DNA from: a virus
Strand: one strand, 5' to 3'
DNA length: 52,193 bases
IMG/VR virus record: IMGVR_UViG_3300044568_005649
Location: 1 to 52,193 of that record
In this document: positions 1-5,167 of the stretch, piece after piece
Numbering within the stretch: the stretch's first letter is position 1
How the letters are laid out: each line of letters opens with the position of its first letter
Made by a program: the position numbers and the translations under genes
The notes under the pieces: generated by a model
Told to the model about the DNA's origin: nothing
What the model saw: the letters and a program-made list of their open reading frames with translations, nothing else
Database searches by the model: none

Positions 1-280
1 GCGTCCCCTGCGGCGGCGCGTGCCGCGGCCCCTGCGGCGGCCCCTGCGGCGGCCCGTGCGGCGGCCCCTGCGGCGGCCCCTGCGGCGGCCCCTGCGGCGT
101 CCCATGCGGCGGCCCGTGCGGCGGCCCATGCGGCGTTCCCTGCGGCGGCCCGTGCGGCGGCCCATGCGGCGTTCCCTGCGGCGTTCCCTGCGGCGGCCCC
201 TGCGGCGTACCCTGCGGCGTTCCCTGCGGCGGCCCCTGCGGCGTACCCTGCGGCGTACCGTGCGGCGTACCCTGCGGCGT
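1..280. repeat. 12-bp tandem repeat, about 23 copies
   Basis: A 12-base unit close to CCTGCGGCGGCC (plus strand) repeats without phase loss from the left edge to about 280. Substitutions occur mainly at two positions of the unit (CCC/CCG/CCA and GGCC/GTAC/GTTC). It encodes the Ala-Ala-x-Gly/Arg/Trp tail of the edge protein. The constant phase in multiples of three implies selection on the reading frame. The contig may end here because the repeat is hard to assemble. Confidence 0.9.
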
Positions 281-710
281 CCACGACACCCCTTGCACTC
301 GTCGACGTCGCGCGCCCGACTACTTCGGGCAGCGCACGCAGCGCCTCGGCGTGCGAAGCCAGCGACGTCACAAGGTCGAGCCACGCAGGCGCATGTACAC
401 GGATGAGCCAGTCGAGCGCGAGGTATGCGCGCCGCTCCTCAGTCGCCGGGTCACCACGCGAGCCGACGAGGCGCGGCACCCACACCGCCGCAGGGAGCAG
501 ACGGTCACGGTCAGCGTCCGATAGCGCGTCGGTCCACGAGCGCAGGAACGCCGACACGACGGGAGACGCGCACGCAGGGCTGTCGCTCCACGGCTCACCA
601 GCGATGTACGCCACCGCCTCCATGATGCAGAGGTCACGGTCGCCTGAAGGCGCGTCAGTGCGTGGGTGCTTCCCGACGCCGAACAAAACAGTAGATAGAT
701 CCATGGTCAT
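1..710 (-). CDS. Ala/Gly-repeat hypothetical phage protein (C-terminus off the left edge)
   Basis: About 236 codons lie in the window and no stop is reached. The start is the ATG at 710, five bases after AGGAG, and it overlaps the upstream stop as ATGA. Residues 1-140 form a compact domain with Cys28-Ile-Met-Glu, then VAYIAGEPWSD and Cys47. This pattern is one I associate with a widespread hypothetical protein family of phages and bacteria. From about residue 141 the protein becomes a four-residue repeat, Ala-Ala-x-(Gly/Arg/Trp), with x being Ala, Tyr, Asn or Asp, and runs to the edge. Such tails are probably helical and of unknown function. The repeat also reads open on the plus strand, but that Arg/Pro frame has no ribosome site and no family resemblance. 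The gene is real with good confidence; its role is not known. Confidence 0.75.
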   Translation of the reverse strand, partial: MTMDLSTVLFGVGKHPRTDAPSGDRDLCIMEAVAYIAGEPWSDSPACASPVVSAFLRSWTDALSDADRDRLLPAAVWVPRLVGSRGDPATEERRAYLALDWLIRVHAPAWLDLVTSLASHAEALRALPEVVGRATSTSARGVVDAAGYAARYAAGYAAGAAAGNAAGYAAGAAAGNAAGNAAWAAARAAAGNAAWAAARAAAWDAAGAAAGAAAGAAARAAAGAAAGAAARAAAGD

Positions 711-1057
711 TCTTTCTCCTCGCGGCGGTGCTCGCCGCGTTCGATGGTGTCAACAACGGCGTCGAAAACTTGAGATACCCCCAACGGCAGACTTGCTTCG
801 GCCAGCACTTCGCGCAACCACGCCACCACGTTCTGGCGCTCCTCGGTCTTGCCTGTTTCGTAGCCTGTCAGTAAGTTGTCAGCACAACTTTCCCGATGCC
901 TGAGTAACCCCTCGATCTTCTTCTCACTTTCCCGAAGTTCCATTTGAGGCCGATTTAAAGCAGCCCACGCCCATTTTTTTGCATCTTCAAGACCTCTATC
1001 TTCGGTTATCTCTGCAAATGTTTCATAGAATTCTTTTTCATCTACATCCCAACTCAT
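707..1057 (-). CDS. Hypothetical protein with chimeric composition and WLR/RGEHRREE C-terminal module
   Basis: 116 residues. The ATG at 1057 overlaps the preceding stop as ATGA, and the stop overlaps the next start the same way. Residues 1-70 are acidic and helical (DEKEFYETFAEI) and are encoded by AT-rich DNA with codons such as GAA, AAA and ACA. Residues 71-116, after Gly-Lys-Thr-Glu-Glu-Arg, switch abruptly to GC-rich DNA. This second part matches the C-terminus of the 159-residue protein at 1805-2284: (D/E)ER..VV.WLR, then about 20 residues, then ERG(E/G)HRREE. The protein therefore looks like a recombinant of a transferred N-terminal segment and a local C-terminal module. No enzymatic motif is seen and the function is unknown. 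Confidence 0.8.
   Translation of the reverse strand: MSWDVDEKEFYETFAEITEDRGLEDAKKWAWAALNRPQMELRESEKKIEGLLRHRESCADNLLTGYETGKTEERQNVVAWLREVLAEASLPLGVSQVFDAVVDTIERGEHRREEKE
714..745 (-). repeat. Recurrent gene-end plus ribosome-site module (three copies)
   Basis: The same roughly 30-base block occurs at 714-745, 1431-1454 and 1810-1840. On the minus strand it reads approximately GGCGAGCACCGCCGCGAGGAG, directly before a start codon. In one frame it encodes the C-terminus (E/S)RG(E/G)HRREE, and its last bases are the Shine-Dalgarno sequence of the next gene. The three copies precede the starts at 710, 1425 and 1805. Confidence 0.8.
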
Positions 1058-1425
1058 GGCGCACTCTCCAACGCATAGATGAGGGCTTCGGCCTCGGTCT
1101 TGCCCTCCCCCACCGGCATCCAACGCACCGTCTCGACCGCGCGCCAGCCGACGATGTTGTGGCCCTGACAGCCCACCTCGTCCTCGTCGTAGTCGGGGGA
1201 GGTGACGACTACACACCCCCACGCCTCTCGCACCAGTGTGAGCAAACACCCCCGCGTGGCGGAGTCGGTCAGGTCGGGGAGTGCGGTGGTAGACGCCCAA
1301 GCGTCAGGCATCCCCACACGCACGCGTCGCCCGTCGTGCTCAAAGTGCGCCAGCATCCCCGGCATCCACCGCCACTTCGGGCAGGCGACGGCGCGGCGGG
1401 AGAGGGCGATCATCTCGTCGGTCAT
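1054..1425 (-). CDS. Hypothetical phage protein (WRWMPGM family)
   Basis: 123 residues from the ATG at 1425, which has GAGGAG a few bases upstream. The reading frame stays open upstream to 1551 because of an apparent frameshift in the preceding small gene, so a 165-residue fusion is formally possible. The internal start is preferred for its ribosome site and because it is where this protein type normally begins. The N-terminus (ALSRRAVACPKWRWMPGM) resembles a hypothetical family common in phages. It has a beta-rich look (RRVRVGMPDAW, TLVREAWGCVVVTSPDYDEDEVG) and a C-terminal KTEAEALIYAL helix. No catalytic motif is recognised and the role is unknown. Confidence 0.8.
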   Translation of the reverse strand: MTDEMIALSRRAVACPKWRWMPGMLAHFEHDGRRVRVGMPDAWASTTALPDLTDSATRGCLLTLVREAWGCVVVTSPDYDEDEVGCQGHNIVGWRAVETVRWMPVGEGKTEAEALIYALESAP

Positions 1426-1551
1426 TCCGTCTCCTCGCGGCGGTGCTCGCCGCTCTTGATTCGATCCGCACAGTGCGACATCCACGGATCGCCACCCGCC
1501 CCGGCTGACGGCGTACTTACAGGAGTTGGAGCCGCAGTCAGGCATGGTCAT
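1422..1551 (-). CDS. Small Cys-containing protein with an apparent +1 frameshift
   Basis: The start ATG at 1551 overlaps the upstream stop as ATGA, matching the local gene style. The first frame begins MTMPDCGSNSCKYAVSRGG, a start like that of small CGS(N/D)SC-type phage peptides. This frame has no stop and runs into the next gene. The +1 frame over the second half instead ends in RIKSGEHRREETE followed by TGA at 1424-1422. That stop overlaps the ATG at 1425 in the ATGA style, and the ending is the same C-terminal module as in the neighbours. A one-base change near the G-rich stretch around 1485-1500 would restore a protein of about 42 residues. A real mutation, a sequencing error and a genuine fusion with the next gene all remain possible. 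Confidence 0.55.
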
Positions 1552-1805
1552 GGGTTTTCCATCTCAGCCTTACGTTTCAGGATATTCTCTCGCTTCTTCT
1601 TGAGTGATTGAAGGTTTGAGCGGCAATTCTTCACGCTCATTAGAGCGCAATTAAGTCTGAACTCTTCCTCACGAATATCATCCTCGCAGACTCTCAAGAG
1701 AGTCGGTATGTTTTCCTTGAGAAAAGGTGTGTCTTTTGGAATCTTGGATTGAGAGACTCGTTCCTCACGCCATTCCTCAATTGTCTCTCGGCTAAAGTTT
1801 GGCAT
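1548..1805 (-). CDS. Small coiled-coil hypothetical protein
   Basis: 85 residues from the ATG at 1805, which shares a base with the upstream TGA (TGATG) and lies eight bases after GAGGAG. The open frame extends further upstream, but only through the coding end of the previous gene. The protein is strongly helical and charged, with heptad-like spacing over residues 35-83 (EEEFRLNCALMSVKNC, then SLKKKRENILKRKAEMENP). Its DNA is noticeably AT-richer than the genes on either side, except at the 5' end where the common ribosome-site module lies. This suggests acquisition from a lower-GC source. Function unknown. Confidence 0.75.
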   Translation of the reverse strand: MPNFSRETIEEWREERVSQSKIPKDTPFLKENIPTLLRVCEDDIREEEFRLNCALMSVKNCRSNLQSLKKKRENILKRKAEMENP

Positions 1806-2284
1806 CAGGTTGTCTCCTCGCGGCGGTGCCCGCCGCGTTCGACTTGGTTGGAAGCCCACGCCAACAGGCGTTTCGCGTCGGGCGACACACCCGCAACTCG
1901 GCTCTCCGCGCGAAGCCACTCCACCACGGCGGCACGCTCGTCCTTTGTCCCCTTGTCGGCCGCCTTGTGCAGCGACACGCCGAGGGCACGGGCCGACTCA
2001 ACCTGATTCCGGCAGGCGGCGATCTCCACGCGGATCTTGTCGTTGTCGCCCTGCTCTTGCAGATACGCGTGGGCGAGCGAGTCGGCCCGCTTGCGCTGGG
2101 CCGCAAGCGCCGCCCGCGCCTCATCCCGCTCGGCTTCGGCCGTGGCGGCTCGGGTGAGGGCGGTGTCGAGGTCGGCCGCAGCCTCGCGGTAGTGCGACAG
2201 GAGCGCCGCGTGCTCGGCCTCAACCTCACCGACGCGAGCCCGCAGCCCGGCGATGGTGGCGGTGAGGTCTTCAGCGATCAGCAT
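1805..2284 (-). CDS. Coiled-coil hypothetical protein with WLR/RGGHRREE C-terminal module
   Basis: 159 residues from the ATG at 2284 (GGAG upstream). Residues 5-95 are an almost continuous Ala/Glu/Arg-rich coiled coil (GLRARVGEVEAEHAALL, AEAERDEARAALAAQ). Residues 110-159 form the C-terminal module DERAAVVEWLR ... WASNQVERGGHRREE, shared with the protein at 707-1057. The open frame continues upstream to a GTG at 2374, but that part is low-complexity Pro/Arg/Ser sequence from another gene's frame. Small coiled-coil proteins of this kind are common phage accessory genes. No function is assigned. Confidence 0.8.
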   Translation of the reverse strand: MLIAEDLTATIAGLRARVGEVEAEHAALLSHYREAAADLDTALTRAATAEAERDEARAALAAQRKRADSLAHAYLQEQGDNDKIRVEIAACRNQVESARALGVSLHKAADKGTKDERAAVVEWLRAESRVAGVSPDAKRLLAWASNQVERGGHRREETT

Positions 2285-2381
2285 TAGTGTCTCCAGTGTC
2301 GAGGTTGCCCGCGCGCTGGAGCTGGAGGACCTCGCCCTCGGCCATCGCGGTGACGGCGGCGGCGAGGGGGTCACGACCCAC
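2271..2381 (-). CDS. Possible 36-residue small protein
   Basis: The frame reads VGRDPLAAAVTAMAEGEVLQ, then LQRAGNLDTGDTNADR and a stop at 2273-2271. It begins at a GTG (2381) inside the end of the upstream gene and overlaps the start of the next by 14 bases. It bridges two otherwise unlinked frames, and its composition is protein-like. No clear ribosome site is visible, so translation would have to be coupled. It could be a shadow of the neighbours. Confidence 0.4.
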   Translation of the reverse strand: MGRDPLAAAVTAMAEGEVLQLQRAGNLDTGDTNADR

Positions 2382-2736
2382 CCCCAGCCGCGAGCACCAG
2401 CAGCATCGCCAGCACCGCCGTCGAGGTCCGCCCCTTCGGCCGAGGCTTCGACGCACGCTCCGCTTCGATGCGGGCCCGCACCGCTTCCGCCTCAGCCGCC
2501 CGCGCGGGCCGCGCGGCCGCCCATCGCGCGTACTCCTCCCGACGGCGGGCCTCCCCCGCGCGGTCCTCCTCCGCACGACGGGCGGTCTCGGCCTCACGGG
2601 CGGCTACGCGCGCCTCGTCCAACCGGCGGAGGTCCTCGACGCGCGCCCCCTCGCGGCGGGCTCGCTCGGCCTTGCGGGCGTCGTAGGCGGCGCGGTCACG
2701 GAGGGCGCGCTCGGCTCGGGTGAGAGGGGCGCTCAC
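2371..2736 (-). CDS. Highly charged helical protein with C-terminal hydrophobic segment
   Basis: 121 residues starting at a GTG (2736) that overlaps the upstream stop as GTGA. Residues 5-98 are almost entirely Ala, Arg and Glu, predicting a single long charged helix or coiled coil (ERALRDRAAYDARKAERARR and similar). Residues 104-118 (TSTAVLAMLLVLAAG) form a short hydrophobic stretch that could be a tail anchor in the membrane. The combination recalls small phage membrane or spanin-like accessory proteins, but no lysis neighbours are present, so no role is assigned. Confidence 0.7.
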   Translation of the reverse strand: MSAPLTRAERALRDRAAYDARKAERARREGARVEDLRRLDEARVAAREAETARRAEEDRAGEARRREEYARWAAARPARAAEAEAVRARIEAERASKPRPKGRTSTAVLAMLLVLAAGGGS

Positions 2737-2813
2737 GACGACCCCCCAGCCTTGATCGCGTCGTCGGCTGCGAGTCGTGTGTTGATGCAGGCGTATCCAA
2801 GTCGTTGAGGCAT
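2733..2813 (-). CDS. 26-residue ORF resembling the N-terminus of UvdE
   Basis: ATG at 2813, preceded by AGGAG with an eight-base spacer and a promoter-like region. It is the first ORF of its operon. It encodes MPQRLGYACINTRLAADD followed by AIKAGGSS and a TGA that overlaps the next start as GTGA. Arg-Leu-Gly-Tyr-(Ala/Val)-x-Ile-Asn near residue 4 is how UvdE/UvsE UV-damage endonucleases typically begin. The rest of that roughly 300-residue TIM-barrel enzyme is absent. It could be a remnant, a leader peptide ORF or an independent micropeptide. The start signals are excellent; the family link rests on eight to ten residues. Confidence 0.6.
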   Translation of the reverse strand: MPQRLGYACINTRLAADDAIKAGGSS

Positions 2814-2819
2814 TTGATC

Positions 2820-2886
2820 TCCTGCCTCTAATATAATTACTTTATTATGGCATTGACATATTTATTATTGACTTTGTCCTGACAAA
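2820..2886 (-). promoter_or_regulatory. AT-rich promoter-like region with palindrome and direct repeat
   Basis: An AT-rich island in GC-rich DNA, just upstream of the start at 2813. Minus-strand TAATAAAG (to 2849) is followed by ATTATATTA and AGGCAGGAG. This is nearly the same as the element at 6132-6162. Upstream lie two GTCAAT hexamers 15 bases apart (plus-strand ATTGAC at 2852 and 2867), then the inverted repeat TTTGTC-CT-GACAAA at 2873-2886. This arrangement suggests a regulated promoter with operator-like sites; no start site is proven. Confidence 0.6.
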
Positions 2887-2938
2887 CGTCGCCCTCTCTA
2901 GTCGTCGCCTTGCAGGATGGCGTCACGCGTCGCTTGAC

Positions 2939-2974
2939 GGTAAAAAGAAAACGGCCACCCGTGTGGGTGGCCGT
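2939..2974 (-). terminator. Intrinsic terminator ending the 6.1-3.0 kb operon
   Basis: A perfect 10-bp stem, ACGGCCACCC at 2951-2960 with GGGTGGCCGT at 2965-2974, encloses the loop GTGT. On the minus strand the stem is followed by TTTCTTTTTACC. It lies 20 bases after the stop of the gene at 2995-3210, as expected for an operon end. Confidence 0.9.
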
Positions 2975-2994
2975 CTGTGTTGATCCCGTCAGGC

Positions 2995-3210
2995 TCAGCC
3001 GAGGATCTGGTCGACCTCGTGCCTCTTCAGGATGCCGCGGCTCGCCAGGATCGCGACGAGGGCAGCGAGGCCCTTGGCGGTCGGGGCGGCCTTGACAGCG
3101 GTGAGAGCCGGAGGGTCGGCCTTGGCCGCGTGAGTCTCGACGGAAGTGTCCACGTGTGTCTCGACGGAAGTGTCCACGGTGGACCCCTTCTTCGGTGTGA
3201 ATGATGCCAT
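2995..3210 (-). CDS. Small hypothetical protein with duplicated VDTSVETH motif
   Basis: 71 residues, ATG at 3210, with AAGGA about ten bases upstream. The N-terminus is basic (MASFTPKKGS). It is followed by a tandem duplication, VDTSVETHVDTSVETH (residues 12-27, a 24-base DNA repeat), an Ala/Pro-rich linker and a C-terminal helix-turn-helix-sized segment (GLAALVAILASRGILKRHEVDQIL). The last part looks like a small helical domain. It is the final gene before the terminator and follows a virion-type gene, so a minor structural role is possible. Unrecognised otherwise. Confidence 0.75.
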   Translation of the reverse strand: MASFTPKKGSTVDTSVETHVDTSVETHAAKADPPALTAVKAAPTAKGLAALVAILASRGILKRHEVDQILG

Positions 3211-3255
3211 GTTGTGAGCTTCCTTGTTCTTGGTGCAGCCCTTCAGCGAGGGCTA

Positions 3256-3690
3256 TTAGGCGAGCGTAGCGCCGTTGTTGGAGATGATGGCCCACTTGGT
3301 GCCGTTATACACAAGGGCCACGGTGTCACCCACGGAGTTGAATGTGAGAGTGATGCCGCCCTCGAGGGCAGTGGGTGTGAGCGTAGCGTCCCCAACTCTG
3401 GCGCGCAAGGTGATCACCTTGATCTGGCCCGTGGCACCGTTAGCAAGCGTGAGGGCATTCGCGCCCGTGGTGTCGAGGATCGTGGTCGTCGTGGTCAAGC
3501 TCACGGCGCCCGCACCCGTCAGAGAGTTGACGCTGGTGAGAAGGGCACCCGTGAGGGTGGTGTTGCCAGAGAGGGCGATGTTGCCAGTGAGGGAGGTGGT
3601 GCCAGAGACGGTGAGGTTGGACGCGATCTCGACGCCGTTGCCGGTTGACTGGACAAGACCGCGATCGTTGGTGATTGTGACCTTGGGCAT
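3256..3690 (-). CDS. Probable virion surface or fibre-like protein (Ser/Thr/Gly beta-repeat)
   Basis: 144 residues from the ATG at 3690, preceded by AGGAAAGCA. The start MPKVTITNDRGLVQSTGNGV is followed by short beta repeats in Thr, Ser and Gly (residues 25-60: LTVSGTTSLTGNIALSGNTT). Then comes a domain with TTTTTILDTTGANALTLANG, QIKVITLRARVGDATLTPT and a C-terminal VALVYNGTKWAIISNNGAT. This last pattern is common in phage tail-fibre and surface proteins, where it forms a beta-rich trimeric tip. Location in the particle is inferred from family resemblance only. The alternative ATG six codons upstream has a poorer ribosome site. Confidence 0.75.
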   Translation of the reverse strand: MPKVTITNDRGLVQSTGNGVEIASNLTVSGTTSLTGNIALSGNTTLTGALLTSVNSLTGAGAVSLTTTTTILDTTGANALTLANGATGQIKVITLRARVGDATLTPTALEGGITLTFNSVGDTVALVYNGTKWAIISNNGATLA

Positions 3691-3785
3691 TGCTTTCCTG
3701 TTTCCCATGCTTCCAGACTGCTGGGGATGTCAGCGTAAGAGTCTGGGCTTAAGCAGTACCTATGCCCCTCTCGCACCTCCTGCCG

Positions 3786-3947
3786 TCATCCCGCCGTCTG
3801 TCTTAGGAAAGGCCACCGGCCAGCGCCGTTGCGTCGCAGAAACGCGTCAGAGATCGACCATGGGTATTCATGCCTGCTGCATGTCATGACGATCTGCACT
3901 CCGTCAGCCCCTTCCCAGCGTGAGCTGCTCTGACCTGCGCAGTGCAT
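3786..3947 (-). CDS. Possible 53-residue hypothetical protein
   Basis: The ATG at 3947 shares a base with the stop of the upstream gene (TGATG), the coupling used throughout this phage. The protein begins MHCAGQSSSRWEGADG and ends GRWPFLRQTAG, with TGA at 3788-3786. Its balanced composition (three Trp, two Cys, a VQIVMTCSRHEYPW core) is protein-like, and it fills most of what would otherwise be a 256-base gap. No family is recognised. The 95 bases from 3785 to 3691 hold only the next gene's ribosome site and an inverted repeat (CCAGACT/AGTCTGG) without a T-tract. Confidence 0.5.
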   Translation of the reverse strand: MHCAGQSSSRWEGADGVQIVMTCSRHEYPWSISDAFLRRNGAGRWPFLRQTAG

Positions 3948-4204
3948 CACAGGAGCTCCACGTCGTCATCGTGGACCCAGATGTACATCGGCGTGCTGTC
4001 AACCAGAACGTAGACGACACACGCATCTCCCCAAGGCACTACTGAGGCTGATCGCCCAACTACACACTTGGCTTCTGACGCAGAACGCAGCAAGAGGCAG
4101 ATCCTGTTAAATCGCCCGTCCCAGCCTCCGTCATAAAAGTAGACCTCACTCTTTAGTAAGATGAGGCCGCCTTGATGAGTGCGAAGCTGGCAAGCAAAAT
4201 TCAC
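3947..4204 (-). CDS. Small 'WVW' family protein, copy 1
   Basis: 85 residues starting at a GTG (4204) that overlaps the previous stop as GTGA. It contains an aromatic segment (SEVYFYDGGWDGRFNRICLLL) and ends VLVDSTPMYIWVHDDDVELL. The same plan (early Trp/Phe-Asp-Gly-Trp-Asp segment, RI/RV-x-LLL strand, a VxxLI/VDS strand and a terminal (I/V)WV-x-(D/E)xx-V-x-(F/L)L) appears in the proteins at 4201-4464 and 4880-5167. It therefore belongs to a local paralogous family. It is small, probably a beta-barrel or SH3-like fold, of unknown function. Confidence 0.75.
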   Translation of the reverse strand: MNFACQLRTHQGGLILLKSEVYFYDGGWDGRFNRICLLLRSASEAKCVVGRSASVVPWGDACVVYVLVDSTPMYIWVHDDDVELL

Positions 4205-4464
4205 AGGAACACCACACAGCTCTCAGCGACCCAGACCCAGCGGAGATTTCCACTGATCAGCAGCTGGACAGATGCTCCAGGTAGTCCGAGAGACACTCTG
4301 CCGGTGGAACCATCTCGCAGCTGATGGTCTAGCGGCTTCGCGTCAAGCAGGACGCTGACCCTGTCGAGATCATTATCCCATCCCGACCCATCCACCAGCC
4401 AGAAGATGTTTGGCACTCTAACCAGGCTGCCGACACGTGCTTGAAGCTTTTCGTGCAGGCGCAT
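4201..4464 (-). CDS. Small 'WVW' family protein, copy 2
   Basis: 87 residues from the ATG at 4464, preceded by a strong GGGGGGAGGA ribosome site. It reads FWLVDGSGWDNDLDRVSVLL in the first half and ends LLISGNLRWVWVAESCVVFL, aligning with copies 1 and 3. It is coupled to copy 1 by GTGA. The arrangement in tandem, split only by one unrelated gene, points to duplication in place. No catalytic residues are conserved between copies, so a binding or regulatory role is more likely than enzymatic. The frame continues upstream past 4464 but without a ribosome site. Confidence 0.8.
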   Translation of the reverse strand: MRLHEKLQARVGSLVRVPNIFWLVDGSGWDNDLDRVSVLLDAKPLDHQLRDGSTGRVSLGLPGASVQLLISGNLRWVWVAESCVVFL

Positions 4465-4495
4465 CGGTCCTCCCCCCTCATCTTCTAGGGCCCAT

Positions 4496-4870
4496 TCACA
4501 CAGTCTTCTGACGTCGCAGTCTGAGCTCCTCGATGCACGGCTCACACCGAGTCACAAGCCAGAACTTTCCTGAGGTGATGGCTGGCTTCCCACACGTGTC
4601 ACAGATGTGGAAAGACGCCTTCTCCACCTCATTGATCGCCGCGCGGATCTCCTCGGTGGTCTGGCCCACGTAGAACCGAAGCCCTCCGAACTTCTCCTTC
4701 ACCTGGTGGACGCGCGTGTCGGGGTTCCTCTCGGCAATGAACACCAGAAGATCTTTCAGCAGAGAGTGCCACCCAGCGTCCACATCGAAGCTGATGCATT
4801 CCGCGTAGCACTCATCTGACAGGATGCCACGGAGCTCCTCAGGCAGATCTTGATTGCTCATTCGACTCAT
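4496..4870 (-). CDS. Conserved hypothetical phage protein with C-terminal zinc ribbon
   Basis: 124 residues, ATG at 4870 with GGGAG six bases upstream. The N-terminal part has CYAECISFDVDAGWHSLLKD. It is followed by the characteristic block VKEKFGGLRFYVG (about residues 60-72), an EEIRAAINEVEKAS helix, and a four-cysteine ribbon (CDTCG ... CEPC). The KEKFGGLRFY signature with a Cys ribbon is shared by a hypothetical family found in many phages and some bacteria. The ribbon probably binds zinc. Function is not established. It sits between WVW copies 2 and 3. Confidence 0.85.
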   Translation of the reverse strand: MSRMSNQDLPEELRGILSDECYAECISFDVDAGWHSLLKDLLVFIAERNPDTRVHQVKEKFGGLRFYVGQTTEEIRAAINEVEKASFHICDTCGKPAITSGKFWLVTRCEPCIEELRLRRQKTV

Positions 4871-4879
4871 TGTTTCTCC

Positions 4880-5167
4880 CTACAGGAATTCCACATAGCT
4901 TTCAGTGATCCACACCCAGTGTGGCGCACCATCGATCAGAAGCAGGGCATCAACCGTAGCTCCGCAATCTGCACGGAGAACTGTGGTCTGGTAGGCGCAA
5001 GGGTGTGGTACGTCACACTTTCCGTGACGGACGTCTAAAATGATGCAGGTCTGTTCGTGTCTGTCATCTCGACCGCGGCCCCCAAACCAGTAAAGCTCCC
5101 TGTGCAAGCGAATGAGACGATGCTTGTGACTCTGAAGTCGTTCAGAGAAAGTCTGTGTGCGTCTCAT
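4880..5167 (-). CDS. Small 'WVW' family protein, copy 3
   Basis: 95 residues from the ATG at 5167, overlapping the upstream gene by 26 bases. It has a basic N-terminal helix (FSERLQSHKHRLIRLHRELY), then WFGGRGRDDRHEQTCIILDV, and ends LLLIDGAPHWVWITESYVEFL. The C-terminal strand pattern matches copies 1 and 2. This copy carries the most regular ending and may be closest to the ancestral form. The frame is open further upstream to 5515, but only as a low-complexity shadow of other genes. Function unknown. Confidence 0.75.
   Translation of the reverse strand: MRRTQTFSERLQSHKHRLIRLHRELYWFGGRGRDDRHEQTCIILDVRHGKCDVPHPCAYQTTVLRADCGATVDALLLIDGAPHWVWITESYVEFL

Noticed and set aside
1-280. Short tandem repeats as a possible CRISPR array or origin iterons
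   Set aside because: The units are contiguous 12-mers with no spacers, keep the reading frame and are explained by the encoded tetrapeptide repeat.
20-406. Plus-strand 128-codon frame of Arg/Pro repeats
   Set aside because: It is the antisense of the Ala-Ala-x-Gly repeat, has no ribosome site, and the minus-strand frame continues into a conserved domain with a good start.
2814-2994. Possible tRNA or small RNA in the intergenic region
   Set aside because: No cloverleaf, TTCGA loop or CCA end was found; the stretch is explained by the terminator and the promoter-like elements.
3237-3254. Hairpin AGCCCT/AGGGCT between two small virion genes
   Set aside because: The stem is only six pairs and no T-tract follows on the minus strand, so it was not called a terminator.
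3712-3745. Inverted repeat CCAGACT/AGTCTGG upstream of the start at 3690
   Set aside because: It has a loop of about 20 bases and no T-tract; too weak to call.
3275-3889. 204-codon plus-strand frame over 3.3-3.9 kb
   Set aside because: It is opposite a clear minus-strand virion-type gene and the coupled 53-codon ORF, and has no ribosome site.
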